DNA of 36,537 nt, from positions 1-36,537 of the forward strand of contig JABLXM010000002.1 of NCBI GenBank assembly GCA_013177815.1. Reading direction: 5' to 3'. The notes below the pieces were generated by a model that was given only the letters and a program-made list of their open reading frames with translations, had not been told where the DNA came from and searched no databases. A program made the translations under genes and the position numbers. The stretch is from Anaerolineae bacterium. Lineage in GTDB: Bacteria; Chloroflexota; Anaerolineae; Anaerolineales; Anaerolineaceae. Below are positions 8,656 through 17,047 of this stretch, piece after piece. Numbering within the stretch: the stretch's first letter is position 1; every line of letters starts with the position of its first letter.

Positions 8656-9602
8656 TCAAAAAAACGGATGTCATCATCGTCGGCGGCGGACCGGCAGGAG
8701 CAGCCTGCGCCCTGGCATTGCGGCGCAGCGGCGCCGACTGCCTGGTGCTTGACCAGGCAACATTCCCGCGCATCAAGCCGTGCGCTGGGTGGATCACACC
8801 GTCGGTCATTAAATCGCTTGGTGCTGTCATATCAGACTACCCCTATGGAATCACCCATTACAAGCGCTTTCAGGTCGTGATCAAGCGCTGGAAATTCGGT
8901 TTGAACACCGACCAGTACGCCATCCGGCGGGTGGAATTCGACCAATGGCTGCTGAGACAGGCTGGCGTTCCGGTCGAGCAACACACGGTGCGCACGATCG
9001 AATCATCACCGGATGGCTACACGATCGACGGGGAATACTTTGGCAATCATCTGGTTGGCGCCGGCGGAACCTACTGCCCGGTGTTCCGCAACCTGTTCAA
9101 GAGCACCCCCAACCGTGATCGCTGTCGTTTGATCATCGCCATGGAAGACGAATTCCGCTACCCGCATAATCAGAAACAGTGCCGGCTATGGTTCCTGCAG
9201 GATAGGCTGCCGGGATATGCCTGGTTCGTGCCCAAGGCGAACAACATCATCAACGTAGGGGTCGGCGGCAGCGCAGCGCAGATCAAAGCGCGTGGCGATG
9301 GTTTGAAACGCCACTGGCAACGCCTGGTGGAAAAATTGGATACGATCGGGTTGGTATCCGATCATGATTACCATCCCATCGCACATTCGTATTACCTGCG
9401 CCAACGCCAGACGGTCGTGCAACGCGAGCGGGCGTACCTGGTGGGCGATGCTGCTGGCTTGGCAACCCGCGACATGGGCGAAGGGATTGGAACAGCTATC
9501 GCGAGCGGCATGCGGGCGGCAACCGCCATACTGGAAGATGGCGAGTACCGCCTGGATGGCATTGGCTCATATTCCTGGCTATCATTGCTTGGTTTTCGCT
9601 AA
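8652..9602 (+). CDS. FAD-dependent oxidoreductase, geranylgeranyl reductase family
   Basis: 316 residues. The N-terminal FAD motif GGGPAGAACALALRRSGA (about 11-28) is followed by the family motif PRIKPCAGWITPSV, with the cysteine that many geranylgeranyl-reductase relatives carry. The second FAD motif YLVGDAAGLATRDMGEGIG lies near 265-283. Such flavoproteins reduce isoprenoid or fatty-acyl double bonds or hydroxylate aromatic rings. The length is at the short end of the family (often 370-400), with little after the second FAD motif. The start ATG overlaps the stop of the CFA-synthase remnant (ATGA, 8652-8655), so the two were probably once an operon modifying membrane lipids. The present substrate is unknown. 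Confidence 0.78.
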   Translation: MIKKTDVIIVGGGPAGAACALALRRSGADCLVLDQATFPRIKPCAGWITPSVIKSLGAVISDYPYGITHYKRFQVVIKRWKFGLNTDQYAIRRVEFDQWLLRQAGVPVEQHTVRTIESSPDGYTIDGEYFGNHLVGAGGTYCPVFRNLFKSTPNRDRCRLIIAMEDEFRYPHNQKQCRLWFLQDRLPGYAWFVPKANNIINVGVGGSAAQIKARGDGLKRHWQRLVEKLDTIGLVSDHDYHPIAHSYYLRQRQTVVQRERAYLVGDAAGLATRDMGEGIGTAIASGMRAATAILEDGEYRLDGIGSYSWLSLLGFR

Positions 9603-9668
9603 CAGTGGGTAAAATACCAACCGCCGGGATGCCAAAGGTTTTTACCGAGCCCAGCGTCATCAATCTAC

Positions 9669-9707
9669 AGGATATTGGGATATACTCAACCCCAGCACCA
9701 ATATCCT
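9669..9707. promoter_or_regulatory. 10-bp perfect inverted repeat before the large membrane-protein gene
   Basis: AGGATATTGG (9669-9678) and CCAATATCCT (9698-9707) are separated by 19 bases that include TATACT, a possible -10. It ends about 20 bp before the next gene's start. It could be an operator or a 5'-leader hairpin. Nothing in the sequence shows which. Confidence 0.4.
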
Positions 9708-9727
9708 ACAAACCGGAGCCTTGATCG

Positions 9728-12253
9728 TTGCGAATGCGCCAAAACTTCAAGACCCTCATGTACGGTATCTACCTGACGCTGGCAGCCGCCGGCGGGCTGG
9801 CGGCGGTCATTGCGCTGCTCGCCGAACCCGCCAGCGAGAAAAACCGGGTGCTCGGAACGCTATCCTGGCTGCAATTATTGGTCGCGGGCAGTCACCTGTT
9901 CGTGATTGCCATCATCGTTTTCATCGGCTGGAAGTTCGTGCGGGGCGCGCCGGCGATGCACACATGGGTCGATGCGCTCGAAGCCCAACCATCACGCTGG
10001 CTGGCAGGGTTGATGATCGGTGTGACGATAACATGGGCGCTGTTCTCCCTACAGATCATCCTCCCCCATTCCGTAAGCCCCTACCTTGATCGACTGAAAT
10101 TCCAGATCAACTGGATGCGCGGTTTGGCGATTGGCTGGTTGATCCTGTGGTGGCTCAGGAATTTAAGCCACATGGCGCGAAGCGGCGAAGGGCTATCGCT
10201 GCGAAAAAGCCTGGTGTGGCTACTGGTATTGACGCTGCCCGGCATTGTGATCTGGATCACCGGCATTGGCATGAACGCAAAGGTGACCGACCCGCCGGCG
10301 GTGCATTTTAGCTATGCGCAATTATTGATCGTGATCCTGGCGATCTGTAGCGCCATGCTCATCATCGGGTTGGTAAGCGCGAACAAACCGGAGCGCGGCA
10401 AAAAGCCGAACTGGCTTCACTTTGCGTTGATGTTCATCCTCTGGCTGGTTGCAGCAATCGTTTGGAATAGGATTGAGTTCACCGGTAGTTTCAACGCCAT
10501 GGGACCCTACCCCCCCAACGGCGACCTGGTGCCCTTTGGGGATTCCATCCGGTTCGACCTGCCGGGTCAATCCGCCCTGGTGGGCATGGGGTTCGACCGC
10601 GGTCTGTGGGTGGATAACCCGCTGTATTCGTTGTTCCTGATGATACTGCGCGCCATCGCCGGGCAATCGTACCACCAGGTCATGTTCCTGCAGGTGCTGG
10701 TTCTGGCGTTAACACCGGTATTCATCTACCTGATTGGCAAAGAACTTGGATCATCGATTGGGGGATTGGGGGGAGCCTTGCTGGTCATCTTCCGGGATGC
10801 CAATATTCTCTCGCAGATCAAAGATCATTACTGGTTGATCCCGGTCAAGGTGATGGCAACCGAACCGTTCGTCACGCTGGTCATGGCTGCGACGGTCTAC
10901 TGCCTGATCCTGTGGCTGAAAGATCCAAAACGCCAGGTGCCGCTATACCTGAGCGGCGCATTGTTCGGCTTCAGCACGCTGGTTCGTCACAATACCTGGT
11001 TCTTCATGCTGGCGTTGTTCCTGGTGGTCTTCCTGCGGCAGCGCAAAGATTGGCGCCGCGCGCTGGCATCGATGACGTTGTTAGGAGTTTTCATCGGCAC
11101 TGCCATCCTGCCGTGGACGTGGCGCACACAGCAGGTTTTTGGGTCACCGTTCTATATGGTGATCCGCTTCATGGGCACCGTCGAAGCGCGCTATCCCGGT
11201 CAATCGCAACTTGCACCCACACCGCCTGTGGACGAACAGCCGGAAGCGCAATGGGCTAAAGCCGCCAAAGCCGTTCCATCCGGCGAACTGCTGCCCCGCC
11301 CCGATGACGGGCAGGTCGCCTCTTACCTCGCCGGTCATCTTTTCTTCCACTACGCCAACAGTTACTACCTGCTGCCGGGTTTGCACCTACTCCCCGGCGA
11401 GGAGGCGTTAACCGTCTTTCCCAAGCAGATCTACCAGGCGTGGCGCCAAGCCAGCCCGCCGATCGCCGTACTCTACCTGGTTTGGTGGGGCTGGCTGACC
11501 TGGCTGGTCGCCTTCGGTTTGGTCAAGTCGCTGAAAAAATCAACCCTGGCAGGGTTGCTGCCACTGCTCTATCTACTATCCTATACCCTGGGCAATGTGG
11601 CAGCCGGCACTTCCGGCAGCCGCTACTCCCAACCCTTCGATTGGGTCATCCTATTGTATTTGGCAATCGGCTTTTCCAGCATGCTGCCGCCGCAACAGCA
11701 TCTCACACAACTCACAGCGGCGAAGCCTACAACCAGAACGCCCAAAAAACAAAAGTCCCTGTGGATACAAGGTATGGCGGTCTGGCTGGCAGTATTCCTT
11801 TCAGGCGCGCTGCTGCTGGTTGCGGACGGTGTGTTCCCGCAGCGCTACCGCGAGCCGGCTCAAGCCGGCGACCTGCCGGCGATCTACGCGGCGTACGGCG
11901 ACCGGATCGAAGCCTATCGGACCGGCAACGGTGATATTCACGAAGGGCGGCTGATCTGGGCTATGTTCAATAAACAGCAGGAAAACAATCCCTTCGTCCA
12001 GGATACCTTCGACAACCGCGACCGCCTGACGTTCAAACTGGTCGGCGATCCCAACCTGCCGGGACGCGGGAAAATGTTCATCCTGCCGCTGGGCGCCGAT
12101 GACTGGTTCGACGAATTCCTGGCTGGCAAGGACGTGCTGGTGCTGGCTTGCCCAGGCGATCCCCACAAAGCCGCCCAGGTGCATGCGCTCGGCGTCGTGA
12201 TCGACGGCGAGCCGCAATGGATCGAGCCTGACATCCCCTGCCAGAAACCCTGA
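9728..12253 (+). CDS. Large polytopic membrane protein, GT-C glycosyltransferase-like
   Basis: 841 residues with about 12-13 hydrophobic segments spread over the first 700, then a soluble C-terminal domain (about 710-841) after the last helix. The arrangement (long loops, a VRHNTWFF segment next to transmembrane helices, RxxLASMTLLGVF) resembles lipid-linked-sugar GT-C transferases of the ArnT/PMT type, but I cannot point to an unambiguous catalytic acidic pair. It would add sugars at the outer face of the membrane, or act in polymer assembly. The start is either TTG 9728, with GGAG (9714-9717) upstream, or ATG 9734. It converges on the exopolysaccharide cluster and probably belongs to it. 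No typical Wzy polymerase is present nearby. Confidence 0.6.
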   Translation: MRMRQNFKTLMYGIYLTLAAAGGLAAVIALLAEPASEKNRVLGTLSWLQLLVAGSHLFVIAIIVFIGWKFVRGAPAMHTWVDALEAQPSRWLAGLMIGVTITWALFSLQIILPHSVSPYLDRLKFQINWMRGLAIGWLILWWLRNLSHMARSGEGLSLRKSLVWLLVLTLPGIVIWITGIGMNAKVTDPPAVHFSYAQLLIVILAICSAMLIIGLVSANKPERGKKPNWLHFALMFILWLVAAIVWNRIEFTGSFNAMGPYPPNGDLVPFGDSIRFDLPGQSALVGMGFDRGLWVDNPLYSLFLMILRAIAGQSYHQVMFLQVLVLALTPVFIYLIGKELGSSIGGLGGALLVIFRDANILSQIKDHYWLIPVKVMATEPFVTLVMAATVYCLILWLKDPKRQVPLYLSGALFGFSTLVRHNTWFFMLALFLVVFLRQRKDWRRALASMTLLGVFIGTAILPWTWRTQQVFGSPFYMVIRFMGTVEARYPGQSQLAPTPPVDEQPEAQWAKAAKAVPSGELLPRPDDGQVASYLAGHLFFHYANSYYLLPGLHLLPGEEALTVFPKQIYQAWRQASPPIAVLYLVWWGWLTWLVAFGLVKSLKKSTLAGLLPLLYLLSYTLGNVAAGTSGSRYSQPFDWVILLYLAIGFSSMLPPQQHLTQLTAAKPTTRTPKKQKSLWIQGMAVWLAVFLSGALLLVADGVFPQRYREPAQAGDLPAIYAAYGDRIEAYRTGNGDIHEGRLIWAMFNKQQENNPFVQDTFDNRDRLTFKLVGDPNLPGRGKMFILPLGADDWFDEFLAGKDVLVLACPGDPHKAAQVHALGVVIDGEPQWIEPDIPCQKP

Positions 12254-12258
12254 CCAAT

Positions 12259-12284
12259 AAACATTATTCCATTGTTGAATGTTT
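12259..12284. terminator. Weak hairpin between convergent genes
   Basis: AAACATT (12259-12265) pairs with AATGTTT (12278-12284) across a 12-base loop and lies between the convergent ends of the membrane-protein gene and the sugar phosphotransferase gene. It is AT-rich and short, so tentative. Confidence 0.3.
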
Positions 12285-12328
12285 CATTTAAGCGCGGAAG
12301 ATCACTCTGCCCCTGTAGGCGCCCCAGG

Positions 12329-13753
12329 TCAATATGCTCCATCACGCCGTATGACCACAAGCACCGTCCGGAATAGGATATAAAAATCCAGCCAGATCGA
12401 CCAGTTACGGATGTAATATTCATTCAACTGGTTTCGCATCGCATACGATACCTGGTTCCGTCCCGAGACCTGCCACAAACCACTCATGCCCGGTCTCACC
12501 ATGATGTACTGCTTGAAGAACTCACCGAACAAATCCTCTTCCCCTGGGATGCAAGGGCGTGGACCGACCAGGCTCATCTCACCCCGCAGGACATTGAACA
12601 GTTGGGGTAATTCATCCAGGCTCCACTTCCGAATGAACCTCCCAACCCGGGTGACACGCGGGTCATCTTTCAATTTCTGGGTGGCGTCCCACTCCGCCTT
12701 TCTGGCAGGATCCGTCGCCAGGATATGCGCCAGGCGCTGCTCTGCATCCGGAACCATGGTGCGGAATTTGATGACATCGAATAGTTTTCCGTAACGCCCG
12801 ACGCGTTTTTGGGTGTAAAGGACGCTGCCCGGTCCATCCAGGCGGACCAGAACGGCAAGCAACAGCAGCAACGGGCTGATTAGAACACCGCCCACCAGCG
12901 CCACGCTGATATCCAGGAGGCGTTTGAGTGCCCGCTGCCAGGGGCTTTTTAGGTTCTGGCGCACTTCCAGACCCAACAATCCTTCCAGATCATGCGGGAT
13001 GACGCCCAGGCTGCCCACACCGCCAATGTTCGAGATCAGGATCATGCGCTGAAATCCATACAGATTCTGGTCGAACACCGCCTGCTTCATCTCAGTGGAG
13101 AGTTCCGATACAATCACCACGGCAGTCTGGATCTGGTTGTTCTTCACCCAATCGATCGCTTGCGTATCTGGCGAACGGTCGCCGGCGATATTGATCGCAG
13201 GCAGCAACCCCAGGCGGATGCGGTTCTGAAGGTGGGATAAGACTTGCTCCGTTTGCGCGCCGGTGCCGATGATAACCGCGGGCTCACCCCACGCCCCCAG
13301 GCGGCGGAGCAGGATACGCACCAACCAACGGTTCAATTGCACCAGCCCGATGGCAAACACCCAGGCAAAACCAACCGCCATCCTCGAATAGATCTCGGCG
13401 GCATGCAACCAGAAGGTCGCCGCCATCAGAAGGATGAAAACCGTCGTCGTGGCTCCAAACAGCAGGCGCATCTCATCGACCAGGTTCATGCCAACCGCAG
13501 GATAAAGACCCCGCAGGGCGTAGACCAGGGGAAAAATGAACAATAACGGTGAGAACCTGATGAAGGGTTCGGGGTTTATGCCATTTGGCAAGTATTGCCG
13601 TAACAGGATCGCCAATAAGAATGCCAATACCAGCCCCACCAGGTCGCCAAGCAGCAAGGCGATGCTCATCCAAAGCCGGGCATTACGCCGCCAGGGCGCC
13701 AAGCCGGTGACCAGCAAACGATATGAAGGTTGTTCTTCTTGATCTGTCTTCAT
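12329..13753 (-). CDS. Undecaprenyl-phosphate sugar phosphotransferase (WbaP-like), initiates exopolysaccharide repeat units
   Basis: 474 residues. Four or five N-terminal membrane helices (about 25-130) are followed by a CoA-binding-like Rossmann segment (about 150-250), one more hydrophobic segment (about 280-305), and the cytoplasmic bacterial sugar transferase domain. Diagnostic motifs of that domain are KRVGRYGKLFDVIKFRTM, DPRVTRVGRFIRKWSLDELP and GEMSLVGPRP. The enzyme moves a hexose-1-phosphate, probably galactose or glucose, from its UDP form to undecaprenyl phosphate at the inner membrane face. This is the first step of lipid-linked repeat synthesis. The call of WbaP rather than another branch rests on the N-terminal architecture. 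It is the last gene of the minus-strand polysaccharide cluster. Confidence 0.9.
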   Translation of the reverse strand: MKTDQEEQPSYRLLVTGLAPWRRNARLWMSIALLLGDLVGLVLAFLLAILLRQYLPNGINPEPFIRFSPLLFIFPLVYALRGLYPAVGMNLVDEMRLLFGATTTVFILLMAATFWLHAAEIYSRMAVGFAWVFAIGLVQLNRWLVRILLRRLGAWGEPAVIIGTGAQTEQVLSHLQNRIRLGLLPAINIAGDRSPDTQAIDWVKNNQIQTAVVIVSELSTEMKQAVFDQNLYGFQRMILISNIGGVGSLGVIPHDLEGLLGLEVRQNLKSPWQRALKRLLDISVALVGGVLISPLLLLLAVLVRLDGPGSVLYTQKRVGRYGKLFDVIKFRTMVPDAEQRLAHILATDPARKAEWDATQKLKDDPRVTRVGRFIRKWSLDELPQLFNVLRGEMSLVGPRPCIPGEEDLFGEFFKQYIMVRPGMSGLWQVSGRNQVSYAMRNQLNEYYIRNWSIWLDFYILFRTVLVVIRRDGAY

Positions 13754-13821
13754 TCAGGCAAGAAAGAATTCTGTGAGATATTGTTGGCGATCATGTTGCA
13801 CTGCCGAGAGATAAGTATACC

Positions 13822-15048
13822 TTATACACCCCGCGTATCAAAATCTTCCAGCCAACTGATAATCTCGTCATTCAGTTCTGACAGCACGCGTTCGCGCTCC
13901 CAATGTGATTGGGCATATGCCCGCCCTGCCGCACCCAAACGTTGCCGCTCATCCAGCGCAGCAGCCAATGATCGAATAGCCCCTGCCATTGCCTGCGCAT
14001 CTTCTGGAGGAATCAGCACACCCACCTGGCTGATGATCTCCCCCACACCGGTGTGCGGCAGCGCCGTGGCGATGACGGGCTTGCCGCTCGCCAGCATCCC
14101 GGCCAGTTTGGAGGGCATCACCAGGTCGGCGGCATCCGCTTTTTGCGGCATCAGGTGGATATCCGCCAGATTGAGCAGTTCGTTCAAAAGCTCGCGTGGC
14201 TGCACCGGTAAAAATTTCAGGTTCGACAAGCCCTGAGCTGCCGATTGCAACGTCACCCGTGCGGCGCCATCGCCGCAAATCACGAACTGGATCATCGCCA
14301 GACCTGCAAGCAATTTAGCAGCCTCCAGCACTATCTCCAACCCCTGCTTATGACCCAGATTGCCGGCGTACAGAGCGACCACCTGTTGATCGGTAAAGCC
14401 CAATTCCTGGCGCAGCCGCCTTTCAGACGGGTCAATCGGATAGATGGCGTGGGTATCGACCCAGTTGGGCAGTAAATGACGCTTCGCAGTTGGGATGTGT
14501 TTCACCTCCAGTCGCGCCATCATGCGAGTTGAGATGGTGGAAACATGGTCAAATCCATCGATCACAGCGCGTTCGATGCCGGCAGCCATGCGCGCCAGCG
14601 CCCTCCCACCGGGCAGCAAACCAAGGTTGAGGGCAGCTTCCACTTCGAAATCCTGTATATGCAGCCAGGTTTGCGCGCCCGAGAAGCGCGCACACAACAA
14701 CGCCGCCGGCGCGTTGAGCAGCGTGGGCGCCACGCACAACACCAAGTCGGGCTTCCAGCCTGCCTGCTTTATCATCACAGGCAGGCTTGAAAGCGCGAAC
14801 GAGCTGAGGTGCAACAGGCGCGTAAACCCGTTGGGGCGTCGCGGCACCCACAACGGACAGCGATATATGTCGACGCCCTCCCAACATTCGCGCGTATAGC
14901 GCCGGGCATGGTAACCCGTCTGGACCTGCCAATGGGGATAATACGGCGGCGCAGTCACCACTCGGATGGTATGTCCGCGCGCGCTCAAGTACGCCGCCAG
15001 TTCAGCGGTGTACTTCCCGGTGCTGGTCGGTTCAGGGTGGAAGTTCAA
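13822..15048 (-). CDS. Glycosyltransferase family 4, WcaI-like
   Basis: At least 408 residues of a GT-B glycosyltransferase. NFHPEPTSTGKYTAELAAYL at the N-terminus and the VVTAPPYYPHW segment are typical of the WcaI/WbuB group that transfers a 6-deoxy or amino sugar to the lipid-linked acceptor. The C-terminal GT4 donor site is visible as YAGNLGHKQGLEIVLEAAKLL and PSKLAGMLASGKPVIATA. The stated start (TTG 15048) would remove the first beta strand, because codons directly upstream in frame encode RRILILG before LNFHPEP. An in-frame CTG at 15078-15076 with GGAGG (15092-15088) nine bases before it is a better candidate start. With that start, the gene nearly abuts the FkbM gene (stop at 15081). 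Confidence 0.88.
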   Translation of the reverse strand: MNFHPEPTSTGKYTAELAAYLSARGHTIRVVTAPPYYPHWQVQTGYHARRYTRECWEGVDIYRCPLWVPRRPNGFTRLLHLSSFALSSLPVMIKQAGWKPDLVLCVAPTLLNAPAALLCARFSGAQTWLHIQDFEVEAALNLGLLPGGRALARMAAGIERAVIDGFDHVSTISTRMMARLEVKHIPTAKRHLLPNWVDTHAIYPIDPSERRLRQELGFTDQQVVALYAGNLGHKQGLEIVLEAAKLLAGLAMIQFVICGDGAARVTLQSAAQGLSNLKFLPVQPRELLNELLNLADIHLMPQKADAADLVMPSKLAGMLASGKPVIATALPHTGVGEIISQVGVLIPPEDAQAMAGAIRSLAAALDERQRLGAAGRAYAQSHWERERVLSELNDEIISWLEDFDTRGV

Positions 15049-15080
15049 ACCAAGGATCAGAATGCGTCGACCGTCCAGCT

Positions 15081-15809
15081 TCAGGCACCTCCGGGGCGGC
15101 GGGAAAATAGAAAGTCACCCTGGATCGCCCGACCAGCGCGGTCATAGAAGATGTTGTAAACGCCATCGATGTAAAGCCCCCGCCCGGACAACCAGTCGAT
15201 CACCTGGTATGCAATGGCTTGCCCTTGATACAGTGTGATGAAGGAACACTCGACATACACATGAGAGAAGGCTGGCAGCAGTTCAATGCAACCACCCAGA
15301 ACGGTCAATTCGTAGCCCTGAACATCGATCTTGAGCAGCGCGTCTGGCGAGATTTCCTGCAGTTCGATGAATGCGGAAAGAGGCGCCACCTGCACCATGC
15401 GCTGCTCACGTTCCCCGGTGCCGTGGAAAAGCGCGGTCTGCTGCTCACCAATTGGCAGCAAGGACGAGGAATCATCGGAATGCGAGACGTGCATGGCGTG
15501 GGCACCTTCAGCATCTCCCAGCGCGACGCGATGCAACTTCACCCGCTCATCCCCACGGAAGACGCGCTCGAAGACAGCCGCAGGCACATCCAGGGGTTCG
15601 AAAGCGACGATGCGCGCGGTTGGAAATGCCGCCCGTGCCGCCAACGCGAATTGACCGCGGTTTGCGCCCACATCGACCACATAATCGCATTGGATGCGCC
15701 GTAAAACAGGGAGATGCTCGACGCCGGCGGCAGCGCCGGTGAATAGCGCCTGTGTGAAATTCGGGCTGCCCAGGATATGAAGCAATTTCGTTATCTTCTT
15801 CTGTGCCAT
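15081..15809 (-). CDS. FkbM-family SAM-dependent methyltransferase
   Basis: 242 residues. The SAM-binding motif I is DVGANRGQFALAARAAFP (about 46-63), motif II is VAFEPLD, and a later DALLKIDVQGYELTVLGG matches the FkbM signature (KIDVEGxExxVLxG). FkbM enzymes O-methylate sugars or small molecules; in this setting the likely substrate is a sugar of the polysaccharide repeat unit. It lies between two glycosyltransferase genes, 30 bp after one and about 2 bp before the likely CTG start of the other, so translation is likely coupled. Confidence 0.9.
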   Translation of the reverse strand: MAQKKITKLLHILGSPNFTQALFTGAAAGVEHLPVLRRIQCDYVVDVGANRGQFALAARAAFPTARIVAFEPLDVPAAVFERVFRGDERVKLHRVALGDAEGAHAMHVSHSDDSSSLLPIGEQQTALFHGTGEREQRMVQVAPLSAFIELQEISPDALLKIDVQGYELTVLGGCIELLPAFSHVYVECSFITLYQGQAIAYQVIDWLSGRGLYIDGVYNIFYDRAGRAIQGDFLFSRRPGGA

Positions 15810-15839
15810 ACCTTTTCCAATTAGTGGTAATGTCCCGTT

Positions 15840-16985
15840 TTACCTCGCCAGGGCACGCAGCGAGTGTTTGATCATCTTTAGTTGATATTCGGGCGTGTAA
15901 TATTGATCAATAACCGCCTGACAGTCTTGGCGAATTTCATCGCGCCTGCCCTGTTGCGTTTCCAGCCATGCGCGGATGGTGCCTGCCATACTATCCACGG
16001 AATCATATTCGTAAAGTTGACCGGTCTTGCCTGGGATGATGGCTTCGAATTCGGGCATCTGGCGGTATGGGTTATCATGCGAGATCACAGGGGTGCCATA
16101 AACCATGGAATGCATCGCCAGCAGACCCACATCCCCAGGAGATACCGTCAGATCCGCCATGCCAAAAAGCATCGCGATTTCATTCTCCGAGTATGTCTCA
16201 TTCATGAACACAACCTGTTCATCCATCATCTTTTCAGAGACTAGGTGCTTGAGCATCGCTCCCGTTTCGCCATCCCCAATGATCAATACATTCACCATGA
16301 ATCCATCATCCCGCAATTTGGCGGCAGCTTCGATCAATAAATCAATTCGTTTTCGTCTGGTCAGGCGACCGAGAAAGAGCAGCATCGGTCGCTCGGGATG
16401 CCGGAAATATTTTGCCCGCTCACGCCGACATGACTGCAAGTCCAGTCCTGCCCGCACCGTCAACTGCGCCTCGTGATCCAGTGAGTTGTTGATAACCACC
16501 AGGCGATCTTCCTTGAAGCCGAGCTTTATCAACACACCCTTTGCCCATGATCCATACAACCACAAGCCATCGGGCATACCGTAGAACACCCGTTTTAACG
16601 CCCGCTTCAGATCGTGCCGCAGGATGAAATGCCCCCATTGGATCACCGTTCGTTTTCGCAATTTTGCGATGATCATTGCGATCCAGGTCGTGATGAAAAA
16701 CGGGCTGGCAAGAAAAACAATGAAATCATAATCTTCATACAAACAGACTTTGATCAAGTCGCTTTGCCACAGGAATCGTTTGCCGAACAACCAGTGATTT
16801 TTCACCAGCCGCCAATTCAACCCATTTTGCCGGGCTGTTTCAGCATCGATGATCTTCAATCGCTCATCGGTCTCCACCCCAGAGATGAAGGTCGGTTGGA
16901 TCTCCAGGTCTGCCTGGATCTTCTTCAAGATCGGCAGCCGGTAATGGGCAAAGTATGGGTAAACAATATAGGTCTTATGACTCAA
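15840..16985 (-). CDS. Glycosyltransferase family 4/1 (GT-B)
   Basis: 381 residues. The N-terminal half starts with YIVYPYFAHYRLPILKKIQ, typical of GT4 enzymes acting on cell-surface glycans. The C-terminal half shows LLFLGRLTRRKRIDLLIEAAAKL and VLIIGDGE, then SPGDVGLLAMHSMVYGTPVI, the nucleotide-sugar binding loop with the usual glutamate replaced by a serine/methionine-containing segment. Sugar donor and acceptor are unknown. The start is TTG at 16985 with a poor ribosome site; no ATG gives a better N-terminus. It follows the flippase gene by 62 bp. Confidence 0.85.
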   Translation of the reverse strand: MSHKTYIVYPYFAHYRLPILKKIQADLEIQPTFISGVETDERLKIIDAETARQNGLNWRLVKNHWLFGKRFLWQSDLIKVCLYEDYDFIVFLASPFFITTWIAMIIAKLRKRTVIQWGHFILRHDLKRALKRVFYGMPDGLWLYGSWAKGVLIKLGFKEDRLVVINNSLDHEAQLTVRAGLDLQSCRRERAKYFRHPERPMLLFLGRLTRRKRIDLLIEAAAKLRDDGFMVNVLIIGDGETGAMLKHLVSEKMMDEQVVFMNETYSENEIAMLFGMADLTVSPGDVGLLAMHSMVYGTPVISHDNPYRQMPEFEAIIPGKTGQLYEYDSVDSMAGTIRAWLETQQGRRDEIRQDCQAVIDQYYTPEYQLKMIKHSLRALAR

Positions 16986-17047
16986 TTTCTACACCATCGG
17001 AAAGTATCGTCACACTATAACCGAATATAGCCTGAGCATTGTGAAAA

